7,472 nucleotides of DNA from Paludibacter sp. UBA6032 (GCA_002427885.1 DIZI01000037.1:1-7472); one strand, 5' to 3'; numbered from the stretch's first letter, positions 1 through 6,195 are shown. The notes: generated by a model from the sequence alone, not told the origin. A program made the numbers and translations.

Positions 1-172
1 AAACCTATTTCAGGACTAGACACTACGATAATTTCAGGGCTACGCCCCTCTTTTCTTCATTTAATAACTTTTGATAATTATCTGTATACTTTGCGGATAA
101 TCATTTAAAGTATATATAGATTATTAAAACTAAAGCATTAATTATTTACTGTCTATCGTTATTTTTTTCTTG
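1..172. other. AT-rich intergenic stretch, no gene seen
   Basis: No credible reading frame or RNA gene is visible. The left edge holds two imperfect 12-bp direct copies (ATTTCAGGACTA at 7-18 and ATTTCAGGGCTA at 31-42, 24 bp apart). The second runs into a small GGGC-TAC-GCCC hairpin. They could be the tail of a repeat that continues outside the window, but two copies are too few to say. Confidence 0.5.
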
Positions 173-283
173 CTCCTTACTCCTTACTCCTTACTCCTTA
201 CCTCTTACCTCTTACTCCTTACCTCTTACCTCTTACTCCTTACCTCTTACCTCTTACTCCTTACCTCTTACTCCTTACTCCTA
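173..283. repeat. Heptamer tandem array (CTCCTTA / CCTCTTA)
   Basis: Fifteen uninterrupted 7-bp units run from 173 to 277, followed by a degenerate CTCCTA. Two variants alternate: A = CTCCTTA and B = CCTCTTA, in the order AAAABBABBABBABA. From 194 to 256 this gives three exact copies of a 21-bp superunit ABB. The array ends 2 bp before the stop codon of the minus-strand exonuclease gene, so it forms the start of that gene's 3' untranslated region. Read on that strand, unit A is TAAGGAG, which matches a Shine-Dalgarno core. It resembles the short tandemly repeated repetitive (STRR) heptamers known from cyanobacteria. A reading frame across it on the plus strand (Leu/Thr/Ser/Tyr repeats) is a by-product of the repeat. 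Confidence 0.93.
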
Positions 284-285
284 TC

Positions 286-834
286 TTATAGTTTTTTTAG
301 TGCAAGTCCCAATTTCTTCAATCCATCTTCCAGATTCATTGCGTCTACCGTTTCGAATGCTTTAAGGCTAATGCGTGCACAAGCTTCCGCATCATCTCCG
401 GCGCGATGATGATGAAAACGAATATCGTGATAATCACAAACGGAACCCAGCGAATGGCTGGGTAAATGCTTCCAGGCTTTTCGTGAAAGACTCACACTGC
501 AAAAATAACCGGCAGTCGGAATTGCCAGATCGTAATAAGCCAGACTGGAACGTAATACCCGCATATCGAAGGGAGCGTTGTGTGCAACCAGTATACTGTC
601 ATCAAACCAGGGTTTTAATTCACTCCACAGCTCTTCGAAAGTGTTTGAACGGACTAAATCAGCCGAAGATATTCCATGAACCCGTTCATTCCATGGATTC
701 ATATAAGGATAACAGGCCGGTTTGATTAACCAGGATTTCGATTCCTCTAATATTCCATTCTCAACCCGCGTAAGTCCTATTTCGCATGGATAATTGGCAT
801 GAGCCGTTTCAAAATCAATTGCAATAAAGTTCAT
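286..834 (-). CDS. DEDDh-family 3'-5' exonuclease (DnaQ/RNase T-like)
   Basis: This 182-residue protein has the full DEDDh exonuclease signature. Exo I is IAIDFETA with D7 and E9, Exo II is HNAPFD with D90, and Exo III is HRAGDD with H143 and D148. These acidic residues bind two metal ions that cleave the 3'-terminal nucleotide of DNA or RNA. The protein is essentially a stand-alone exonuclease domain, without the UvrC/GIY-YIG, BRCT or polymerase partners seen in some relatives. It is therefore probably a cytoplasmic repair or nucleic-acid trimming enzyme, not a dedicated polymerase epsilon subunit; the substrate cannot be told from sequence. The ATG at 834 is chosen because GGAG lies 6 nt upstream and translation then begins directly at the first core strand (MNFIAIDFET). 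An in-frame TTG at 852 would add six residues. The gene is monocistronic, with a TAnnTTTG box upstream and the heptamer array just after its stop. Confidence 0.9.
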   Translation of the reverse strand: MNFIAIDFETAHANYPCEIGLTRVENGILEESKSWLIKPACYPYMNPWNERVHGISSADLVRSNTFEELWSELKPWFDDSILVAHNAPFDMRVLRSSLAYYDLAIPTAGYFCSVSLSRKAWKHLPSHSLGSVCDYHDIRFHHHRAGDDAEACARISLKAFETVDAMNLEDGLKKLGLALKKL

Positions 835-873
835 TTGGTTCTCCAATTTCAATTTTTATTATTTTTAGTGGGT

Positions 874-881
874 CAAAGATA
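874..881 (-). promoter_or_regulatory. Bacteroidota -7 box for the exonuclease gene
   Basis: Read on the minus strand, the sequence is TATCTTTG, an exact match to TAnnTTTG. It lies 39 bp upstream of the ATG at 834, leaving a leader of roughly 30 nt. No convincing TTTG -33 element is visible 19-21 bp further upstream (the region around 900-905 is A/T-rich), so this is called on the -7 box alone. Confidence 0.55.
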
Positions 882-1112
882 CAATTTATGAATAATAACT
901 TCTTTCTTTTTACAGAATATATAAAAATTGATTTCTCTTACAAAAAATGACAGTTTGGTTATACTTAATTTACAGTTGAACAGACAAGTATATAAGTTAA
1001 TGATTTATTGTAATTTGCTCCTGTTAATTGAAAAATGATTGAAAAAGCATCCAGGTTCTGTTAAATAATAAGTAACAGTACTTTACAGGGCACAATATTC
1101 ATCTAAATTGAG

Positions 1113-1120
1113 TACTTTTG
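1113..1120 (+). promoter_or_regulatory. Bacteroidota -7 box for the NPD-family oxidoreductase gene
   Basis: TACTTTTG matches TAnnTTTG exactly and lies 25 bp before the ATG at 1146 (16 bp before the alternative ATG at 1137). No clear -33 TTTG is present at the expected distance. A short inverted repeat, CTGTTA (1058-1063) with TAACAG (1073-1078), lies 34 bp upstream and could be an operator half-site pair, but it is too short to call. Confidence 0.55.
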
Positions 1121-1145
1121 CACACTAATCATTTAAATGTGCAAA

Positions 1146-2228
1146 ATGAATACATTAAAAATCGGAAATCTTACAGCACGACTACCTATTATACAGGGTG
1201 GAATGGGTGTTGGAATTTCAATGTCAAGTTTAGCGTCAGCTGTTGCAAATGAGGGAGGAATAGGCGTTATTTCGTGTGCAGGCATTGGTCTTATTTATCG
1301 ACATGCGGCAAAAGATTATATGGAAGCTTGTATTATTGGTTTAAGAGAGGAAATTAGAAAAGCAAGAGAGAAAACATCAGGTTTAATTGGTGTAAATATC
1401 ATGATGGCTTTAACTAATTTCAGCGACATGGTTAAAACGGCTATTGCTGAAAAGGTGGACGTTATATTTGCCGGAGCAGGTCTTCCATTGGATTTACCAA
1501 ATTACAGGACCCCGGACTGTGTAACAAAACTGGTTCCTATCGTTTCGTCTGCCCGCGCAGCCAAAATCATTTGTGAAAAGTGGAAAACACTTTATGACTA
1601 TCTTCCCGATTTAGTGGTGGTTGAAGGTCCGAAAGCCGGAGGTCATCTTGGTTTCAAAACAGGTCAGATAGACGATCCGGAATTTGCAATCGAAAAGTTG
1701 ATCCCTGCAGTAGTCAGTGAGGTTGCTGTTTTTGAAAAACAATACAACCAGGAAATTCCTGTTATAGCAGCAGGAGGTATATATACCGGAGAAGATATTT
1801 ATAAAATGATGCAATTAGGAGCTAAAGGAGTCCAGATTGCCAGTCGTTTTGTAACGACCTTCGAATGTGATGCCGATGACAGGTTTAAGCAAACTTATAT
1901 CGATGCCAGCGAAGATCAGGTAGAGATTATTCAAAGTCCCGTGGGTATGCCCGGACGGGCACTGCAAGGTGAGTTTCTGGAAAAAGTAAAACAAGGGCTT
2001 ATGGCTCCCAAATCCTGTCCTTACAATTGTCTTCGCACCTGCGACTACACGAAGGTACCTTATTGCATTATTCTTGCCCTCTACAATTCCTATAAAGGAG
2101 ATTTAAAAAAAGGATATGCTTTTGCCGGCAGCAATGCTTACCGTGCAACTAAAATCACTTCGGTGAAAGAAATAATGGACGAACTGGTTACCGATTACAA
2201 CCGGGTTGAGAAACTGGCTCTTTCGTAA
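1146..2228 (+). CDS. NPD-family FMN oxidoreductase (nitronate monooxygenase / FabK-like) with C-terminal Cys cluster
   Basis: This 360-residue TIM-barrel flavoprotein belongs to the 2-nitropropane dioxygenase (NPD) superfamily, which includes nitronate monooxygenase and the enoyl-ACP reductase FabK. Visible signatures are IIQGGMGVG (residues 15-23), EGGIGVIS (36-43), GPKAGGHLGF (161-170) with the conserved histidine H167, and the phosphate-binding loop VIAAGGI (206-212) followed by LGAKGVQIASRF. These predict one bound FMN in a cytoplasmic enzyme. Residues 291-307 form a C-x3-C-x3-C-x7-C cluster near the C-terminus. Classical FabK and class I nitronate monooxygenases lack this, so it may bind a metal or Fe-S centre. 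The sequence cannot separate nitronate oxidation from NAD(P)H-dependent enoyl or quinone reduction. An in-frame ATG at 1137 would add MCK. The ATG at 1146 is preferred because relatives begin with a short M-x-x-L-K-I-G-N-L strand. The gene is monocistronic between its own promoter box and terminator. Confidence 0.85.
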   Translation: MNTLKIGNLTARLPIIQGGMGVGISMSSLASAVANEGGIGVISCAGIGLIYRHAAKDYMEACIIGLREEIRKAREKTSGLIGVNIMMALTNFSDMVKTAIAEKVDVIFAGAGLPLDLPNYRTPDCVTKLVPIVSSARAAKIICEKWKTLYDYLPDLVVVEGPKAGGHLGFKTGQIDDPEFAIEKLIPAVVSEVAVFEKQYNQEIPVIAAGGIYTGEDIYKMMQLGAKGVQIASRFVTTFECDADDRFKQTYIDASEDQVEIIQSPVGMPGRALQGEFLEKVKQGLMAPKSCPYNCLRTCDYTKVPYCIILALYNSYKGDLKKGYAFAGSNAYRATKITSVKEIMDELVTDYNRVEKLALS

Positions 2229-2256
2229 TATCTGAACTGATTTCACACAATTTTAA

Positions 2257-2302
2257 AAGAAGGCAAATCGACCCATGCGGTTGTTTTGCCTTCTTGATTT
2301 TT
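2257..2302 (+). terminator. Rho-independent terminator after the oxidoreductase gene
   Basis: AAGAAGGCAAA (2257-2267) pairs perfectly with TTTGCCTTCTT (2285-2295) across a 17-nt loop and is followed by GATTTTT. It starts 28 bp after the stop codon and separates this gene from the CBM9-like gene. Confidence 0.8.
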
Positions 2303-2415
2303 ACAGGATTTACTATCCGGATAAAATATAAATGTAAGTTCAGGGCAGGCAATTTCGATGGAATTATTCTTGAAATAAATCGTAGAAAATACACTTATAT
2401 TCCGGATTTTTTGGC

Positions 2416-2423
2416 TAATATTG
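2416..2423 (+). promoter_or_regulatory. Possible -7 box for the CBM9-like gene
   Basis: TAATATTG differs from TAnnTTTG at one fixed position. It sits 21 bp before the ATG at 2445, a spacing that would give a very short leader. It overlaps the TTG at 2421, which argues against that TTG as a start codon. No -33 element was recognised, so the call is weak. Confidence 0.35.
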
Positions 2424-2444
2424 CAATCACTAATAATAAGTAGT

Positions 2445-3101
2445 ATGGGTAATATGAAAAGTATACAAATTCAATATAATGAAGCCCTGAATGATATTGA
2501 TATTGAATCGGCCGGAAACATACTGGAAGATTTTGGTCAAAGGGACAAAATAGAAAAGCTGAACTGGATAAATGATTATCCGTACCGCCCCATCACCCTT
2601 TTTCATATTGCACGGTCAAAAGATAGTATTTTTATCAAGTACGCTGTTCAGGGCAGTATGCTTCGTGCGATATATTCCAACGATCAGGACCCGGTTCATG
2701 ATGATAGTTGTGTCGAGTTTTTTTGCAAGCCGGTTGATTCGGCCCGCTACAGCAATTTTGAGTTTAATTGTATCGGAACCTGTTCAGCAGCCAACCGAAA
2801 AGGAAGAAAGGAAGATGTAGTGCCCTTATCGACTGATGAAATGTTGACCATAGAGCGTTTTCCATCCATCGGAAGACGGGCATTTAATGAACTGGAAGGG
2901 ATGTTTGAATGGGAATTGACCGTAAAAATTCCTTTTACTTTAATCGGAATCGACCCCAATCGTTTACCCGAAAAAATACTGGGAAACTTCTATAAATGTG
3001 CCGATGGCACCGATTCTCCTCATTTTGTGACCTGGAGTCCGGTACCGACAGAAAAACCAGATTTTCACAATCCTCAATTTTTTGGAGAATTGTATTTTTA
3101 G
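2445..3101 (+). CDS. Cytoplasmic carbohydrate-binding family 9-like (CBM9-like) domain protein
   Basis: This 218-residue protein consists of a single domain resembling the CBM9-like beta-sandwich proteins common in Bacteroidota. Characteristic stretches are the conserved tryptophan W41, a VHDDSCVEFF strand (84-93), YSNFEFNCIGTC (102-113), EWELTVKIP (155-163), and a C-terminal GNFYKCADGT followed by TWSPV and FHNPQFFGEL. There is no signal peptide and no catalytic partner domain. It therefore probably acts in the cytoplasm, unlike the xylanase-attached CBM9 modules; the ligand is unknown. A TTG at 2421 would extend the frame by eight residues but lies inside the putative promoter box. ATG at 2445 is used, and ATG at 2454 (215 residues) is equally possible. 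The gene stands alone between two terminators. Confidence 0.75.
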   Translation: MGNMKSIQIQYNEALNDIDIESAGNILEDFGQRDKIEKLNWINDYPYRPITLFHIARSKDSIFIKYAVQGSMLRAIYSNDQDPVHDDSCVEFFCKPVDSARYSNFEFNCIGTCSAANRKGRKEDVVPLSTDEMLTIERFPSIGRRAFNELEGMFEWELTVKIPFTLIGIDPNRLPEKILGNFYKCADGTDSPHFVTWSPVPTEKPDFHNPQFFGELYF

Positions 3102-3120
3102 TCATAGGATCGTATTAAAT

Positions 3121-3170
3121 AATAAATCGTCCTGATAACCGAATTCGGTCATCAGGACGATTTATTTATA
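3121..3170. terminator. Strong palindromic terminator after the CBM9-like gene
   Basis: AATAAATCGTCCTGAT (3121-3136) is a perfect 16-bp inverted repeat of 3151-3166. Between them, ACCGAA/TTCGGT (3138-3149) continues the pairing after one mismatch. The whole 46 bp is a near-perfect palindrome ending in a T-rich tail. It begins 19 bp after the stop codon and, being symmetrical and AT-flanked, could act in both directions. Confidence 0.8.
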
Positions 3171-3238
3171 TTAGTCATTATATATGTTAAATGTGCCTGA
3201 ATAATTGTACTATATATTGAAGTCACCTTGACTTTTTT

Positions 3239-3254
3239 CCCGATAGCTATCGGG
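3239..3254. repeat. REP-like palindrome, copy 1
   Basis: CCCGATAGCTATCGGG is a perfect 16-bp palindrome. It lies between the arms of the 3227-3326 inverted repeat. Confidence 0.85.
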
Positions 3255-3373
3255 AGGTAGTAATATATGATTATATAGTTTTTAAGCTCCGTAGGAGCGA
3301 CATTATACAATCATGAAAAAGTCAAGACGAACTCATTATAAAACAAATCAATAGAACGCGGATGAAAGCTGTC

Positions 3374-3389
3374 CACGATAGCTATCGGG
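3374..3389. repeat. REP-like palindrome, copy 2 (one mismatch)
   Basis: CACGATAGCTATCGGG matches the other copies at 15 of 16 positions. It is followed directly by the AGCGGA/TCCGCT hairpin at 3392-3405. Confidence 0.75.
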
Positions 3390-3448
3390 ATAGCGGATTT
3401 CCGCTGATAAAATGTAAAAACGGATTATAAAACGGATTTTATCCCCGT

Positions 3449-3464
3449 CCCGATAGCTATCGGG
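3449..3464. repeat. REP-like palindrome, copy 3
   Basis: An exact CCCGATAGCTATCGGG, flanked by extra C and G runs (CCCCGTCCC before it, GGTCGGGG after it) that can lengthen the pairing. Confidence 0.85.
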
Positions 3465-3532
3465 GTCGGGGCTGATTTTAAAATCTAAGTCTTTATCTTC
3501 TCGCCAAAGGCGAGATAAAATCCTCCCGATAA

Positions 3533-3550
3533 CCCCGATAGCTATCGGGG
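3533..3550. repeat. REP-like palindrome, copy 4 (extended to 18 bp)
   Basis: CCCCGATAGCTATCGGGG, the 16-bp palindrome plus one more C-G pair. It is preceded by a partial copy (TCCCGATAA at 3524-3532) and followed by a run of G, consistent with imperfect duplication. Confidence 0.85.
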
Positions 3551-3623
3551 GGGGCAGCGTGCTATTATCAATAACAATCTAACTTATATAAACTCTAGTA
3601 TAAAATCACTATACACGAAATCT

Positions 3624-3879
3624 AATTTAACGTGAGTTCGAGATAACAAATTCCGCAGCTAATTGAAAAATAAGGTAATAAGGTTTTTTATAATTACTTA
3701 ATTTCTTACTACTAAGGTTTAAAAAATAAAATAAGGTTATTTCTCAGCATTTTAAAACCTTATTTATAAAAACAACCTTAGTAGAAAATCAAAACGAATA
3801 TTACAACCTTATTACCTTATTATTAATCAAAACATTATCAAAATTTAAACATATTCTTATATCGAACTCACGTTAATTT
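3624..3879. mobile_element. MITE-like nested inverted repeat (about 250 bp)
   Basis: Four pairs of arms are nested symmetrically: 3627-3641 with 3862-3876 (TTAACGTGAGTTCGA, 15 bp), 3669-3685 with 3805-3821 (17 bp), 3709-3719 with 3774-3784 (11 bp) and 3729-3738 with 3756-3765 (10 bp). All are perfect. If the element ends at AACGTGAG...CTCACGTT, both sides carry the direct repeat AATTT (3624-3628 and 3875-3879), as expected of a 5-bp target duplication. No transposase frame is inside, so a full-length partner would have to move it. The right end supplies two bases of the stop codon of the TPR regulator gene. The alternatives are a large terminator or a structured RNA gene. Confidence 0.6.
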
Positions 3880-5513
3880 ACTATCTTTTGGTCGACCCAT
3901 TTTTCCAAATCGAGTGCTGAATTTAAGCCCAAGCGGTTTTTTATAGTTTTTCGACGTGTGTACATCGTGTTCTGTGTCATACTCATCAAACTGCAACAAT
4001 CAAAAATATCAACCTTCAAAGCTATAAACACAATCACAGTTAAATCCATCCGGGTCAATTCAGGATATTCATTTAATAAAGCTAAAACTTTTCCTCCAAA
4101 TAAGTCATTTACTTCATCGATATAATATTGTGTTTCCTTATCGGTCATTATTGAGTGTTTATTAATTTCTTCAATAAACGTTTCGTGTTTAAATGGTAGC
4201 GTGAATCTGGTTTTTAACTGGTTAAAACTTACCGCATTTTCAACCTGGCTTTGAAGTTTTGTCAGTAGCATTTTACGTTTTTGCTCATTATCCGTTTCTT
4301 TTGCTCTGATTTCAAACTCCATGCGTTGTTTTTCCATCTGATAAACAGTATGTTTTCTTTTATACCGGATATTAATCAACAAAAGAATAATTAATGCAAG
4401 CAGAACAGCTATCAGCAAAATACCGATTAAAATGACATTATTCCGGTTGGCTAACGATAACCGGGCATTTTCTCTTTCTTTTTGCGTCAGATCATATTGC
4501 TTATCAATACGGTATAGTTGACTGTGAATACTTTTGCGGAAAACAGAATCGCGTTCCAGATAGGCTTTTTGAAAATAATTAAATGCCCGGTTCAGATTTC
4601 CTTCCCCTTTAGCCACATAGGCTCCTGCCAGATATCTTATCAGCTTAGATTCCGTGTCCAGACTATCAGCCATGGAAACCCGCAGATAATACATTGCCGA
4701 ATCCGGTTTATTTAACTTTGAATAAATAGATGAAAGAAAAGCAGCGTATTTGGATCGTTGAGCCGGGAAAAACCGGTATCCCCGGAGCAGATATTCTTTC
4801 GAAAGCACATAGTCACGATTGTAATACAATTCTCCCTGCCGGGATAAAATGCTGTAATAATTCACTGAATCGCCTGCTTCTTTGGATAAGCGGAGAGCTA
4901 TATCGGAATAATGCATAATGCTATCAAAAGGATAATCCAGTTGATTATACATATCGGATATTTGATTGTAAGCGTAAGCCTGAGAAGCGATATCTCCCGT
5001 ACGGATAAAAAACTTCAGCGATCTTTTATAATATTCCAGTGATTGATTGTACAATTCATCATGCATATAAATATCCCCTATATTAAAGTCAACCAGGGCT
5101 TTTGTTTTATTTTCACCGGTTGTCTGCAACAATTCTTCGGCCCGCTTGAAAGCCTGCATGGCTTCCTTATCTTTAGAATTTAATTTCAAAATGCAGCCTG
5201 ATAAATACCAGGCTGTTCCACTCTCCCTATATAAATGACTCTTATCGTAGTAAGCTATTGAAATACGGATTAAGCTATCGAATTGTATATCCTGATACAA
5301 TTTATATTGTGCGTGGGTATAATACAGACACCAGGCGGCATAATCGGCTTTGGGAAGTTTTTCGGGATGCGGGATGGAAGATAACAGTTTAAATGCACTA
5401 TCCGGTGACGAATTTAATAAGGTTTCGGCACGGAGTATTTTGTCATTGTCGGTATAATGAGCCCGACAGGATACCATGAGAATAAATATTAAAATTGATC
5501 CAAAGTATTTCAC
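3873..5513 (-). CDS. Membrane-anchored TPR regulator with periplasmic TPR sensor and cytoplasmic HTH
   Basis: This 546-residue protein has the layout of Bacteroidota one-component TPR regulators. Residues 1-16 form a lipoprotein-type signal peptide ending in LMVSC (lipobox Cys16, with Met at -3). Residues about 22-340 are helical TPR-like repeats (for example around 94-130, 137-170 and 175-210, with the usual A-x-x-Y and Y-x-x-A/S-L patterns). Residues 359-381 are a transmembrane helix followed by basic RYKRK. Residues 385-425 are a charged coiled coil. Residues 485-530 are an HTH-like module (TRMDLTVIVFIAL, then YTRRKTIKNRLGL) related to the LuxR-type ends of such proteins. TPRs should face the periplasm and the HTH the cytoplasm. 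The start is GTG at 5513; no ATG upstream is in frame and the next in-frame Met would destroy the signal peptide. It is divergent from the DUF3244-like gene, the most likely regulatory target by position. The signal sensed is unknown. Confidence 0.82.
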   Translation of the reverse strand: MKYFGSILIFILMVSCRAHYTDNDKILRAETLLNSSPDSAFKLLSSIPHPEKLPKADYAAWCLYYTHAQYKLYQDIQFDSLIRISIAYYDKSHLYRESGTAWYLSGCILKLNSKDKEAMQAFKRAEELLQTTGENKTKALVDFNIGDIYMHDELYNQSLEYYKRSLKFFIRTGDIASQAYAYNQISDMYNQLDYPFDSIMHYSDIALRLSKEAGDSVNYYSILSRQGELYYNRDYVLSKEYLLRGYRFFPAQRSKYAAFLSSIYSKLNKPDSAMYYLRVSMADSLDTESKLIRYLAGAYVAKGEGNLNRAFNYFQKAYLERDSVFRKSIHSQLYRIDKQYDLTQKERENARLSLANRNNVILIGILLIAVLLALIILLLINIRYKRKHTVYQMEKQRMEFEIRAKETDNEQKRKMLLTKLQSQVENAVSFNQLKTRFTLPFKHETFIEEINKHSIMTDKETQYYIDEVNDLFGGKVLALLNEYPELTRMDLTVIVFIALKVDIFDCCSLMSMTQNTMYTRRKTIKNRLGLNSALDLEKWVDQKIVN

Positions 5514-5811
5514 AGCATTTTTTATTTAGAATCCGGAAACAAGAATTTGGAATATAAATTAACCCTTTGTGTATTTATTCAATTTAATATGAATTTACGT
5601 AAAAACGGTTAGTTAAATATGACCTTTTTTCGACAAAAAAATAAGCCTTACCATTTTTTTATTTTAACGTAATTTTTATTGTCTGTAAATCAATAGTTTA
5701 AAGTGTCACTTTTGACTGCCCTTACCATTTTTTTTTTTGGCATTACGAAAAAGCATTTATAACTTTGGATACAAAATTACAAAATTAATTTAATCTTTAA
5801 AAATTAATCTT
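5514..5811. promoter_or_regulatory. Divergent control region with paired 15-bp direct repeats
   Basis: CCTTACCATTTTTTT occurs exactly at 5646-5660 and 5720-5734. The offset is 74 bp, close to seven turns of B-DNA, so both copies face the same side of the helix. The second copy runs into the TTTG -33 element at 5736-5739. This is a plausible pair of operator sites for the neighbouring HTH regulator, which is an inference. On the minus strand, two adjacent TAATTTTG boxes (5772-5779 and 5780-5787) match TAnnTTTG but lie about 260 bp from the regulator's start without -33 elements. In this AT-rich DNA they may be chance. Confidence 0.5.
5736..5767 (+). promoter_or_regulatory. Bacteroidota promoter of the DUF3244-like gene (-33 TTTG, -7 TAACTTTG)
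   Basis: TTTG at 5736-5739 and TAACTTTG at 5760-5767 are separated by 20 bp. This fits the -33/-7 consensus of the Bacteroidota primary sigma factor and is the best promoter in the window. It predicts a transcript start near 5773 and a leader of about 40 nt before the ATG at 5812. Confidence 0.75.
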
Positions 5812-6186
5812 ATGAAACGTTCAATTTTGCTTATTACTTTTTTTGCTTTGCTCTCCATCGGAATTGCTTCGGCTACAGAAGTTGAAGTGGATTTAACGAA
5901 GGTTCCCCCAACAACTTATCCACGGATACCCCGGGCTTCATTTATGATGCCACTCACCGCCATCGTTATCGATATGGAATTGTATTTGAATTTTACAACA
6001 TCAGTAGGCCTTGCCAGCATTAGCATTTTGGACGAAAATGGTAGTATTGTTTACCTAGGAACATTGGATACCGACAGTGAGTCCGAATTAATTATTTCCC
6101 TTGAATCATTGTATGAAGGAGATCACATACTTATCATTGAATACGATAGTGTTACAATCACCGGTATGTTTTCGCAGGAGTATTAA
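5812..6186 (+). CDS. Small secreted DUF3244-like protein
   Basis: This 124-residue protein starts with a clear Sec signal peptide: KR, then a hydrophobic core (ILLITFFALLSIGI), with likely cleavage after IASA at residue 21. The mature part of about 103 residues is beta-rich: PRIPRASFMMPLTAIVIDMELYLNF, then a strand with SILDENGSIVYLGTL (71-85), then a segment ending YEGDHILIIEYDSVTITGMF. The I-x-D-x-x-G-x-I-V-Y motif followed by a G-x-H/Y-x-L-x-I strand is typical of the small beta-sandwich DUF3244 family and of type IX-like sorting modules. Here it forms the whole protein, so it is probably periplasmic or exported rather than an anchor on a larger enzyme. Function is unknown. DUF3244-type genes often sit beside TPR regulators in Bacteroidota, as here. 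Family assignment rests on recalled pattern; secretion is well supported. Confidence 0.75.
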   Translation: MKRSILLITFFALLSIGIASATEVEVDLTKVPPTTYPRIPRASFMMPLTAIVIDMELYLNFTTSVGLASISILDENGSIVYLGTLDTDSESELIISLESLYEGDHILIIEYDSVTITGMFSQEY

Positions 6187-6195
6187 ACTAAAATT

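Larger units (their letters stand above)
3167..3626. other. Gene-free region rich in short palindromes
   Basis: No credible reading frame is visible. Besides the REP-like palindromes listed separately, this region holds several small hairpins: GCTCC-GTA-GGAGC (3286-3298), AGCGGA-TT-TCCGCT (3392-3405) and TCTCGCC-AAA-GGCGAGA (3499-3515). It also has a wider inverted repeat, CTTGACTTTTT (3227-3237) with AAAAAGTCAAG (3316-3326). That wider pair encloses one REP-like palindrome and the GCTCC hairpin, so 3227-3326 could fold as a branched unit. The mixture of GC-rich hairpins in AT-rich DNA suggests accumulated repetitive elements, not a coding remnant. Confidence 0.6.

Noticed and set aside
7..42. 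Tandem repeat at the left edge (ATTTCAGG-CTA twice, 24 bp apart)
   Set aside because: Only two imperfect copies are visible and the window edge cuts the context, so an array cannot be claimed.
170..409. Plus-strand 79-codon frame rich in Leu/Thr/Ser/Tyr
   Set aside because: It is created by the heptamer array and runs antisense into the exonuclease gene; there is no independent coding signal.
375..725. Plus-strand 116-codon frame
   Set aside because: It lies wholly antisense to the exonuclease, whose catalytic motifs make the minus strand the coding strand.
2188..2394. Minus-strand 68-codon frame across the gap after the oxidoreductase gene
   Set aside because: It crosses the terminator hairpin and the end of the oxidoreductase gene, and its product has no recognisable pattern.
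5772..5787. Twin minus-strand TAATTTTG promoter boxes for the TPR regulator
   Set aside because: They match TAnnTTTG but lie about 260 bp from the start without -33 elements, in AT-rich DNA where such matches arise by chance.
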